Shown here: positions 57,728-64,000 of the stretch, piece after piece
How positions within the stretch are numbered: position 1 is the first letter of the stretch
Layout: each line of letters starts with the position of its first letter
Source: Usitatibacter rugosus
GTDB taxonomy: Bacteria > Pseudomonadota > Gammaproteobacteria > Burkholderiales > Usitatibacteraceae
Direction of reading: 5' to 3'
Length of the DNA stretch: 64,000 bases
Assembly (NCBI RefSeq): GCF_013003965.1
Contig: NZ_CP053069.1
Location: forward strand, 3,131,419 to 3,195,418
The notes under the pieces: generated by a model
Told to the model about the DNA's origin: nothing
What the model saw: the letters and a program-made list of their open reading frames with translations, nothing else
The model's database searches: none
Program-made: the position numbers and the translations under genes

Positions 57728-59962
57728 CTAGAACACGTCGAACGTCCACGACCCTTTGGCGAACACCTCGGACTGGTAGCGCCGGAAACCGCTGTCGGCG
57801 TCTTCGGTGCGGCCGAACGTGGCGCCGAGGTACATCGTGAGGTAGAGCCCGCGGCGGTGCCCGTAGACGATCGACACCGTGTCCTGCCTTTCGCGGTGGG
57901 ACACGGGCTCGTTCCACAGCGAGGCCGCACGGCGGATCCAGTTCTGCTGCCAGATGGTGCGCACGCCGTCGCGTGCGGTGAAGTGCCAGAACGCGAGCAG
58001 CTGCTGCGAGCGCTGCGCGATGATCCGCTTGGAGCCTTCCACCGCTTCGATGGAATCGATCCAGTCGTTGTCGATGCGGTACTCGAGCTCGAGGCGCGAG
58101 TGCGGCCGCATGTTCGCGGTGGTGCCGATGTAGGCGCCCTTGCCGACGCGGTTGTTGGCCACGTCCACCCGGTCGCCCCACGCGACTTCGGTGTAGAAGC
58201 GCGAGAGCCACGGCCACGGGTTGCTCTCGATGCTCGCCCAGTACTGGTCGCGCTTGCGGATGCCGCCGCCCGGCGTCACGGCCACGAGGTTGTTCGGGCG
58301 CCATTCCGCGGCGAGCGTCGTCGCGCGCGGCAGCGTCACGCGCAGCCCCACGTTGTTCTGCTGGTACTGCACGCCGCCCTCGCGGTCCGTCTTGTACTCG
58401 GCGTTGAGGTAGGGCGTGACCTCGTTGAAGCCCCACAGCTCGAGGAACTTGCGCCCGGTCTCGCTGTAGATGCGCCGGTAGCCGTTCTGCCCGAAGAAGC
58501 CGTTGTCGGCGCGGAACTGCGTGCCCACATCCTCGAGCGCGATGTACTCGTCCCACTTCGCGTTGCTGAAGCGCCAGTCGACGATGGCCGCGTGCCCGCG
58601 CTGCTCTTCCTGCTTGATGAGCCGGCCCGTTGCGTCGGGCAGCGCCGTCGTCCACGACTCGAGCACCTGCGCGCGGAAGCGGTGCTCGGCGTTGGGGAAC
58701 CACGCGAGGTCGGGGCCCAGCACCCGGTTGTAGCCACGGTTGTCTTCCAACGTGCGATCTGTGGCGAGGATGCCGGCCGACGCTCCGCCCACCTGCCAGC
58801 GGCCGCGCGCGTAGCTCGCCATCGACTTGAAGTCCTGCAGCGCGTAGTTGGTGCCGTAGGTATTGGGCAGGAGCACGAGGCCGCCGCCATCGTCGCGCGT
58901 CACGAGCGCGGTGCCGTCGAACTTGTCCGAGCGCTGCGTCACGCGGCCGCCCCACGAAGGATCGGTCACGGCGCGCGTGTACATCGCGTTGAACGGCGAC
59001 TGCAGGATGTCGGCGCCCTCGAGGAAGAACGGCCGCTTCTCCGGATAGAAGAGCGCGAACTGCGTGTTGCCCACGAGCTGCGGCGTGTCCAGCTCGACTT
59101 GCGAGAAGTCCGGGTTGATGGTGGCGTCGACGATGGTGTCGGGGCGCGGCTTCCATTTGATGTCGAGACTGGGGACGACCTCGCGCTCGGTGCGGTCGTA
59201 GACGCCGACGACCTTGTCGCGCGTGGTGCGGGCCGTCACGAGCGGTGTGACCTGAAGGTGGTCCGCGGACGGCAGGTCGTTCAGGCCGGTGAGCGGGTTG
59301 TTCAGGCAGATGAAGCAGTTCTGCTCGCGCGGCAGCGGCGCCGAGGCGATGCGGTAGCGTTGGTCGCGCGGATAGTTGCGGAAGACCAGCACGCTCCACG
59401 TGGACGACGGCGGGTCGCCGTAGCGCAGCGACGCGAACGGGATGCGGAATTCCGCGGTCCAACCGCCATCGAACCGACCCGTGACCACCTCGAACTCGAT
59501 GTCGGGCGAGAAATCCTCGTTGCCCGTGTCCTCGTTGAAGAGCCCGTCGCCGATGGAGCCGCGCGGGTTCACGCGGAAGAAATGGGCGAACTTCTTCGTG
59601 CCGACCGGATCGACGAACAGCACGATCATGTCCTGGTCCGCGAGCACGTTGTCGCGCCGGGCGAAGGGCTCGCGCAGCTGGCTCATGTCCGGGTCGAAGG
59701 ATTTCACGCCGACGTACAGCGCGCTCTTGTCGAACACGAAGCGCGCCTCGGTCCGCACGCGCGCCTTCACCTTGTCCTGCGGGAAGAGCTCCCAGAATTC
59801 GTCCATCAGCGGGGCGTCGCGCCACGCAGCTTCGTCCAGCTTGCCGTCCAGGACGATGGTCTCGCCCGCGGGGAGGCGGTGCGCCTCGATGGCCCCGGCC
59901 TGGCCCGCCCCGGCCAGCATCCAGGCCCAGAGCCCCACCCCCAGCCAACGCGTTTTTTTCAT
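57728..59962 (-). CDS. DUF5916 protein with family-9 carbohydrate-binding-like domain
   Basis: A 744-residue exported protein. Signal peptide 1-23 (MKKTRWLGVGLWAWMLAG). Residues ~25-220 are a CBM9-like beta-sandwich (DGKLDEAAWRDAPLMDEFWE, FRIPFASLRYGD). The rest is the DUF5916 region, probably an outer-membrane beta-barrel: it contains INPDFSQVELDTPQLVGNTQ, FYPEKRPFFLEGADIL and many alternating aromatic strands, and ends with Phe (GSWTFDVF), as outer-membrane proteins do. Function unknown. The ATG at 59962 starts the signal peptide. Confidence 0.85.
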   Translation of the reverse strand: MKKTRWLGVGLWAWMLAGAGQAGAIEAHRLPAGETIVLDGKLDEAAWRDAPLMDEFWELFPQDKVKARVRTEARFVFDKSALYVGVKSFDPDMSQLREPFARRDNVLADQDMIVLFVDPVGTKKFAHFFRVNPRGSIGDGLFNEDTGNEDFSPDIEFEVVTGRFDGGWTAEFRIPFASLRYGDPPSSTWSVLVFRNYPRDQRYRIASAPLPREQNCFICLNNPLTGLNDLPSADHLQVTPLVTARTTRDKVVGVYDRTEREVVPSLDIKWKPRPDTIVDATINPDFSQVELDTPQLVGNTQFALFYPEKRPFFLEGADILQSPFNAMYTRAVTDPSWGGRVTQRSDKFDGTALVTRDDGGGLVLLPNTYGTNYALQDFKSMASYARGRWQVGGASAGILATDRTLEDNRGYNRVLGPDLAWFPNAEHRFRAQVLESWTTALPDATGRLIKQEEQRGHAAIVDWRFSNAKWDEYIALEDVGTQFRADNGFFGQNGYRRIYSETGRKFLELWGFNEVTPYLNAEYKTDREGGVQYQQNNVGLRVTLPRATTLAAEWRPNNLVAVTPGGGIRKRDQYWASIESNPWPWLSRFYTEVAWGDRVDVANNRVGKGAYIGTTANMRPHSRLELEYRIDNDWIDSIEAVEGSKRIIAQRSQQLLAFWHFTARDGVRTIWQQNWIRRAASLWNEPVSHRERQDTVSIVYGHRRGLYLTMYLGATFGRTEDADSGFRRYQSEVFAKGSWTFDVF

Positions 59963-60088
59963 GTTATTCAGGACCTTGAAGAGTGCCCGCAGACTAAAGG
60001 TGGGGGCCCGTCCCGCGCAAGCCCGATTGCGATGAAACGCGGAAATCAGGAAACGAAATGGCGGGGAAGCCCGCTTCCGGCCGTCAAG

Positions 60089-60117
60089 TTGTGCGCTGCA
60101 GCAAACGGGCGTATAGT
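60089..60117 (+). promoter_or_regulatory. Candidate promoter of kup
   Basis: -35-like TTGTGC (60089-60094), 17-base spacer, -10 TATAGT (60112-60117), 47 bases before the kup start. The match is partial. Confidence 0.4.
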
Positions 60118-60163
60118 CCGGCGCCATCCCCCCGGAGGCGGTATTTCCGGGCGCGGATAAACG

Positions 60164-62071
60164 ATGAACGCCTCTTCAGCCACGGCCCCAGCGGCCTACG
60201 TTCCCCGCAAGGCAATCGCCCCCCTGGTCGTTGGGGCGATCGGCGTTGTGTTCGGCGACATCGGCACCAGCCCGCTGTATGCGCTGAAGGAAGCGTTCAG
60301 CCCCGAGTACGGCATCCCGCTTTCGCGCACCAGCGTGCTGGGCCTGCTCTCGCTCATCGTCTGGTCGATGTTCTGGGTCGTCGCGATGAAGTACCTGATC
60401 GTGATGATGCGCGCCGACAACAACGGCGAAGGCGGCATCCTGGCCCTCCTGGCGCTGGCGCTGCGGGAGGTGAAGAAGACCGAGCCGCGGCTGCGATGGG
60501 CGGTCATCTCCATCGGCATCTTCGGCGCCGCGATGTTCTACGGCGACAGCATGATCACGCCCGCGATCTCCGTGCTCTCCGCGGTCGAGGGCCTCGAGAT
60601 CGCCACACCCGCCTTCAGCAAGTACGTGATCCCGATCACGCTGGGCATCCTCACCGGGCTCTTCGTGATCCAGCGCCACGGCACGGCAAAGATGGGCGCG
60701 CTCTTCGGGCCGGTGACGATCGTGTGGTTCCTCGCGATCGCCGCCTCGGGGGCCTCGCACATCGTCGACAACCCCGAGGTGCTGGGCGCGCTGAACCCCG
60801 CGCACGCCGTCACCTTCTTCGAGCTCTACCCGACGCAGGGCTTCTTCGTCCTCGGCGCCGTGTTCCTCGCGCTGACCGGCGGCGAGGCGCTCTACGCGGA
60901 CATGGGCCACTTCGGCAAGAAGCCGATCCGCATCGCGTGGTTCGGCCTCGTGATGCCGGCGCTGATCATCAACTACTTCGGCCAGGCCGCGTTCGTGCTC
61001 TCGAACCCCGCCGGCATCAAGAACCCGTTCTATCTCATGCTGCCGTCGTGGGCGTTGATGCCCATGGTGGTGCTGGCCACGTTCGCGACGGTGATCGCCT
61101 CGCAGGCGGTGATCTCCGGCGCCTTCTCGGTCACGCGCCAGGCGATCTTGCTGGGCTACGTCCCGCGCCTGAACATCGAGCACACGTCGTCCAAGGAGAT
61201 CGGCCAGATCTACGTGCCGTTCATCAACTGGTCGCTCTATGTCGCGGTCGTGCTGCTGGTGCTGGGCTTCCAGAGCTCCGACAACCTGGCCTCGGCCTAC
61301 GGCCTCGCGGTCGCGGCGACGATGGTGATCGAATGCCTGCTCGCGTGGGTCGTCGCGCGGCGCATCTGGAAGTGGAACGCGCCGATGACCGGGCTCGTGA
61401 TCGGCAGCATGCTGGTCATCGACCTCGTGTTCCTCGCGTCCAACGCCACCAAGATCCACCACGGCGGCTGGTTCCCGATGATCATGGGCCTCGTCATCTT
61501 CACCATGCTGATCACGTGGCGGCGCGGGCGCTCGCTCATGTTCCACCGCCTGTCCGAGCAGGGCATCCCGCTGAAGCCGTTCCTGGACAGCCTGCGCGCG
61601 AGCCCGCCGACCAAGGTGGAAGGCACGGCGATCTTCATGACCAGCAGCACCACGGCCGTGCCGCACGCGCTGCTGCATAACCTGAAGCACAACCGCGTCC
61701 TGCACGACAAGACGGTGTTCCTCACGATCGTCACGCACGACGTGCCCGTGGTGCCGGCGGAGGACCGCGTGCAATACGAGCGGCTGGGCGAAGGCTTCTA
61801 CCGGCTCGAGGCCTGGTACGGATTCAAGGAGCAGCCCGACATCGACGAGATCCTCAACTCCTGCCGCGTGCGCTACGGGCTGGGGTTCGACCTCATGGAT
61901 ACGTCGTTCTTCCTGTCGCGCGAGACCGTCGTGCCCGCGGACATGCCGGGGATGGCGAGGTGGCGGGACCACCTCTTCGCGTGGATGTCGCGCAACGCCA
62001 CGCGCGCCACCGACTTCTTCAACATCCCCACGAACCGGGTCGTCGAGCTCGGGACCCACGTCGAGATCTAG
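60164..62071 (+). CDS. kup: Potassium transporter Kup
   Basis: A K+/H+ symporter of 635 residues with about twelve helices (to ~450) and a cytoplasmic C-terminal domain. The KUP signature is at the first helix: GVVFGDIGTSPLYALKEAF, followed by GEGGILALLALAL and FYGDSMITPAISVLSAVEGL. It ends VVELGTHVEI, the typical Kup C-terminus. Low-affinity potassium uptake, constitutive in most bacteria. The length equals that of other proteobacterial Kup proteins. Confidence 0.96.
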   Translation: MNASSATAPAAYVPRKAIAPLVVGAIGVVFGDIGTSPLYALKEAFSPEYGIPLSRTSVLGLLSLIVWSMFWVVAMKYLIVMMRADNNGEGGILALLALALREVKKTEPRLRWAVISIGIFGAAMFYGDSMITPAISVLSAVEGLEIATPAFSKYVIPITLGILTGLFVIQRHGTAKMGALFGPVTIVWFLAIAASGASHIVDNPEVLGALNPAHAVTFFELYPTQGFFVLGAVFLALTGGEALYADMGHFGKKPIRIAWFGLVMPALIINYFGQAAFVLSNPAGIKNPFYLMLPSWALMPMVVLATFATVIASQAVISGAFSVTRQAILLGYVPRLNIEHTSSKEIGQIYVPFINWSLYVAVVLLVLGFQSSDNLASAYGLAVAATMVIECLLAWVVARRIWKWNAPMTGLVIGSMLVIDLVFLASNATKIHHGGWFPMIMGLVIFTMLITWRRGRSLMFHRLSEQGIPLKPFLDSLRASPPTKVEGTAIFMTSSTTAVPHALLHNLKHNRVLHDKTVFLTIVTHDVPVVPAEDRVQYERLGEGFYRLEAWYGFKEQPDIDEILNSCRVRYGLGFDLMDTSFFLSRETVVPADMPGMARWRDHLFAWMSRNATRATDFFNIPTNRVVELGTHVEI

Positions 62072-62100
62072 AAATAATTGGGGTCAGACCCCAATTATTT
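62072..62100. repeat. REP-like palindrome, extended 29-bp perfect form
   Basis: The core is GGGGTC, A, GACCCC, but the flanks are AAATAATT / AATTATTT instead of AAAT / ATTT. Every base pairs around the central A (62086). It starts one base after the kup stop. Confidence 0.9.
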
Positions 62101-62107
62101 TCGAAAG

Positions 62108-62120
62108 AGGGTCTGACCCT
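62108..62120. repeat. REP-like palindrome, short form
   Basis: AGGGTC, T, GACCCT, 28 bp centre-to-centre from the previous copy. The stop of the minus-strand META gene (62119-62121) touches it. Confidence 0.75.
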
Positions 62121-62529
62121 AATTCCGGTCGAGCTCCAGGCGCTTGCCGTCGGGCGTGGTGAGGATCAGCTTGTTGCCCGAGATGGCCGCGCGAGGCCGC
62201 CCCGCGAGGATGGCGAGCATCAGCGCCTCGGCTTCGTTGCCCGCACCCAGGCACGCGCGCTTCGTGGTGGCCGCGGCGACCTCGAGGCGATCCCCGTCAT
62301 AGGTATAGCTGCCGGTGAGCATGTTGCAGCCGGTGAAGCCCGTGACGCGCCCCGTGGTGGAGAACTCGAGCCGCGCGGCGGCACCGGGATTGGCGGCGCC
62401 GGGGACGGTCCAGCCGGTGCCGGCGAGCGTGACGGGTTCGGGCATCGGAGCAGCGGCGCGAGGCGCTTCCGGCGAGGAGGCGGCGCACGCTGTCACCAGC
62501 AGCGCCAACGCCACCGGAACGAGCTTCAC
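62119..62529 (-). CDS. META domain lipoprotein, copy 1
   Basis: A 136-residue protein with a lipoprotein-type signal (ALLVTACAAS, lipobox TAC). The META/HslJ-like domain is visible: FSTTGRVTGFTGCNMLTGSY and the TKRACLGAGNEAEALMLAIL segment. META domains occur in heat-inducible envelope proteins of uncertain function. Starts at GTG 62529, overlapping the stop of the paralogue (GTGA). The stop lies in a REP. Confidence 0.83.
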   Translation of the reverse strand: MKLVPVALALLVTACAASSPEAPRAAAPMPEPVTLAGTGWTVPGAANPGAAARLEFSTTGRVTGFTGCNMLTGSYTYDGDRLEVAAATTKRACLGAGNEAEALMLAILAGRPRAAISGNKLILTTPDGKRLELDRN

Positions 62530-62954
62530 TTCGGAGGTTCCACCGCCAGCAGCTTGAGCGTGCCGCCCGAGCCGCTCATCGTCATGGTGGGGCCGGTGAT
62601 GCTGTAGCTGGAGACGAACTGCAGCGTCTCGAGCACGCGCTGCTCGGCGGCCATCGCGGAGGGATCGCACATGCGCTTGCTGGCGCTGATCGCGGTGAAC
62701 GCGATGGCGCGCGCACCGACCGCATCCGACAGGTAGCGCGCGTTGATGCGGTTGCAGCCGCCGAAGCCTTCGAGGCGGCCGTCGCCCATGCGGAGGTACG
62801 GCTGCTCACCCTGGAGCGGCAGCTCGAGGATCACCTGCCAGCGCGTGCCCACGAAGGGCTTGGGCGGCGGCTCCTTCGACTGCTCCCAGGTCTGGGCCAT
62901 GGCGCACGCGCCGAGCACGAGCGCGGAGGCGGCTATCGCGAGGTGGGTTTTCAT
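62526..62954 (-). CDS. META domain lipoprotein, copy 2
   Basis: A 142-residue lipoprotein (signal MKTHLAIAASALVLGACAMA). The META domain shows FVGTRWQVILEL, MGDGRLEGFGGCNRINARYL and SKRMCDPSAMAAEQRVLETL, parallel to copy 1 (GCN and C pair conserved). The tandem arrangement suggests duplication. Divergent from yedK over 22 bases. Confidence 0.85.
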   Translation of the reverse strand: MKTHLAIAASALVLGACAMAQTWEQSKEPPPKPFVGTRWQVILELPLQGEQPYLRMGDGRLEGFGGCNRINARYLSDAVGARAIAFTAISASKRMCDPSAMAAEQRVLETLQFVSSYSITGPTMTMSGSGGTLKLLAVEPPK

Positions 62955-62976
62955 CCGGCTAGATTAACATTGCGCG

Positions 62977-63675
62977 ATGTGCAGCCGCTATTTCCTCGAC
63001 GCCGACGGCAACATCATCGCCTACACGTTCCAGGTGCCGGTGCACGACCGCGTCAAGAAGCGCTTCAACATCGCGCCGACCCAGGATGCGCCCGTGATCC
63101 GGGCCGCGGAGGCGGGCGTGCGCGAGATGGCGATGCTGCGTTGGGGCCTGGTGCCGTCCTGGGCCAAGGACGTGAAGATCGGCTCGCAGATGATCAACGC
63201 GCGCTCCGAGACGCTCGCCGAGAAGCCGGCGTTCCGCAACGCCTTTCGCCTGCGCCGCTGCATCGTCCCAGCCACGGGATTCTTCGAGTGGACCGGCGAG
63301 GCCGGCCGCAAGCAGGCCTACGCGATCACCATCCCCGAGCGGCCGATCTTCGCCTTCGCCGGGCTGTGGGAATGGTGGAAGCGCGAGGATGGCGAGGGCG
63401 TCGAGACCTTCACCATCGTCACCACGGACGCCAACGAGGCGGTGGGCGCCATCCACGACCGCATGCCCGTGATCCTTCCCGCGGATGCATACGACCGCTG
63501 GCTCTTCGGCACCGCGGAGGATGCGCGCTCGCTGCTGCAGCCCTCGGCGGAGACGATCGCGCTGCGGCGCATTGGTGCGTTGGTCGGCAATTCCAAGAAC
63601 GACGTGCCGGAAGTGCTCGCGGACCCGCCGGCCGAACCGCCTGCGAAAGAGGACCGCAACCGCTCGCTATTCTGA
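62977..63675 (+). CDS. yedK: SOS-response-associated protein YedK (HMCES/SRAP)
   Basis: A 232-residue SRAP-domain protein that forms a covalent DNA-protein crosslink at abasic sites in single-stranded DNA. Catalytic residues are in place: Cys2 (MCSRYF), INARSETLAEKPAFR with the Asn, Glu in PATGFFEWTG and His in AIHDRMPVIL. Length is normal. The stop codon overlaps the next gene by nine bases, convergently. Confidence 0.93.
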   Translation: MCSRYFLDADGNIIAYTFQVPVHDRVKKRFNIAPTQDAPVIRAAEAGVREMAMLRWGLVPSWAKDVKIGSQMINARSETLAEKPAFRNAFRLRRCIVPATGFFEWTGEAGRKQAYAITIPERPIFAFAGLWEWWKREDGEGVETFTIVTTDANEAVGAIHDRMPVILPADAYDRWLFGTAEDARSLLQPSAETIALRRIGALVGNSKNDVPEVLADPPAEPPAKEDRNRSLF

Positions 63676-64000
63676 GAGCACCGGCTGCGGCACGGGCTTC
63701 AGCTTGCCCACGTGTTGCAGCAGGATGCGGTAGACGTCCGGATCGAAGTCGATCTCCACGCGCGACGTCAGCAGCTCCTCCAGCTCGATCTCATCTCGCG
63801 CCGTGCCGACGTGGTGCCAGCGGTCGAACACGTGCGCGGCCTCCAGGCCCGTGAGCGGATCGCGCTCGCGGATGAGGGCCCGGCCTTCGCAGGGCCAGTC
63901 GCGCAGCTTGTAGGGCCCCAGCGCGGTGAGGAGCCGCAGCCCATGCACCTGCGTCGTTTCTTCCCCGATGCAGGCGCCGCGGCACTTGCGCACCTGCCGC
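63667..64000 (-). CDS. C-terminal part of a UvrC/Cho-like nuclease, cut by window end
   Basis: About 110 residues are visible, with no start in the window. They begin with the cysteine motif RKCRGACIGEE, then LRLLTALGPYKLRDWPCEGR. This resembles the C-terminal half of the exonuclease-GIY-YIG proteins (DnaQ-like/Cho) in betaproteobacteria, where CxxxCxGAC follows the nuclease domain. The catalytic domains are outside the window, so the assignment is tentative. Confidence 0.55.
   Translation of the reverse strand, partial: RQVRKCRGACIGEETTQVHGLRLLTALGPYKLRDWPCEGRALIRERDPLTGLEAAHVFDRWHHVGTARDEIELEELLTSRVEIDFDPDVYRILLQHVGKLKPVPQPVLSE

Noticed and set aside
56451-59948. One 1165-codon minus-strand gene covering both the lipoprotein and the DUF5916 region
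   Set aside because: The upstream part is the wrong frame of the DUF5916 gene; only the last 406 codons look like protein, starting at a lipoprotein signal.

Overview
The window is one continuous stretch of a GC-rich proteobacterial chromosome with very dense coding, many 1-4 base gene overlaps (ATGA, GTGA, TTGA, TGATG) and frequent GTG/TTG starts. A bTHX-type ribosomal peptide, Kup, DsbB, MaiA, DmeF-like and GstA-like proteins and the many glutathione S-transferases point to a betaproteobacterium, perhaps a soil or freshwater lineage. This is inference from gene content, not phylogeny. I see no rRNA, tRNA, CRISPR array or phage genes.

Layout. 1-5.3 kb: cut-off SDR, small membrane protein, GST, thioesterase, membrane protein, hydrolase with a TetR regulator, then divergent CoA pyrophosphatase and maleylacetoacetate isomerase whose start codons share one CATG. 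5.3-8.1 kb: a 32-bp-arm inverted repeat, an ECF sigma / membrane anti-sigma-like / periplasmic protein operon, and the ribosomal peptide THX. 8.1-16.3 kb: DUF924, a metal-efflux pair (CDF and copper P-type ATPase), a prolyl-oligopeptidase-like protein with an altered nucleophile motif, and an ABC exporter. 16.2-22.1 kb: a giant coiled-coil/AsmA-like protein, a FecR/DUF6600 protein and two inverted ~190-bp terminal-repeat elements. 22.1-27.6 kb: penicillin-binding-like serine hydrolase, KTSC, YceI, DinB, periplasmic MsrA, DUF2238, ROK sugar kinase.

27.6-36.4 kb is the most striking block. A liv-type ABC transporter, whose permease and both ATPases are fused in one 826-residue protein, with its binding protein, an NTF2-like protein, a polysaccharide-deacetylase-fold hydrolase and an amidase, is bracketed by two REP-associated tyrosine transposase (RAYT) genes. 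Each RAYT is flanked by inverted copies of a short palindrome. About eighteen copies of this palindrome are scattered over the window, often in doublets exactly 40 bp apart, and several have been absorbed into genes as start codons, stop codons or terminal extensions.

36.4-46 kb: PAS-GGDEF-EAL protein, membrane protein, second amidase, HbpS-like protein, a DNA-binding-domain-only LysR protein with a yybP-ykoY (Mn2+) riboswitch upstream, divergent from terC-uspA, then GST-dsbB-phoD. 46-57 kb: TauE/SafE exporter, SDR, a papain/alpha-beta-hydrolase fusion, a NagX-like membrane protein, HxlR-GST-tautomerase, a 45-bp-arm inverted repeat, SDR, and a compact series of small genes ending in a secreted amidohydrolase. 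56.4-64 kb: bilobal aspartic-protease lipoprotein, DUF5916 outer-membrane-type protein, Kup, two META lipoproteins, YedK and the C-terminus of a nuclease cut by the window end.
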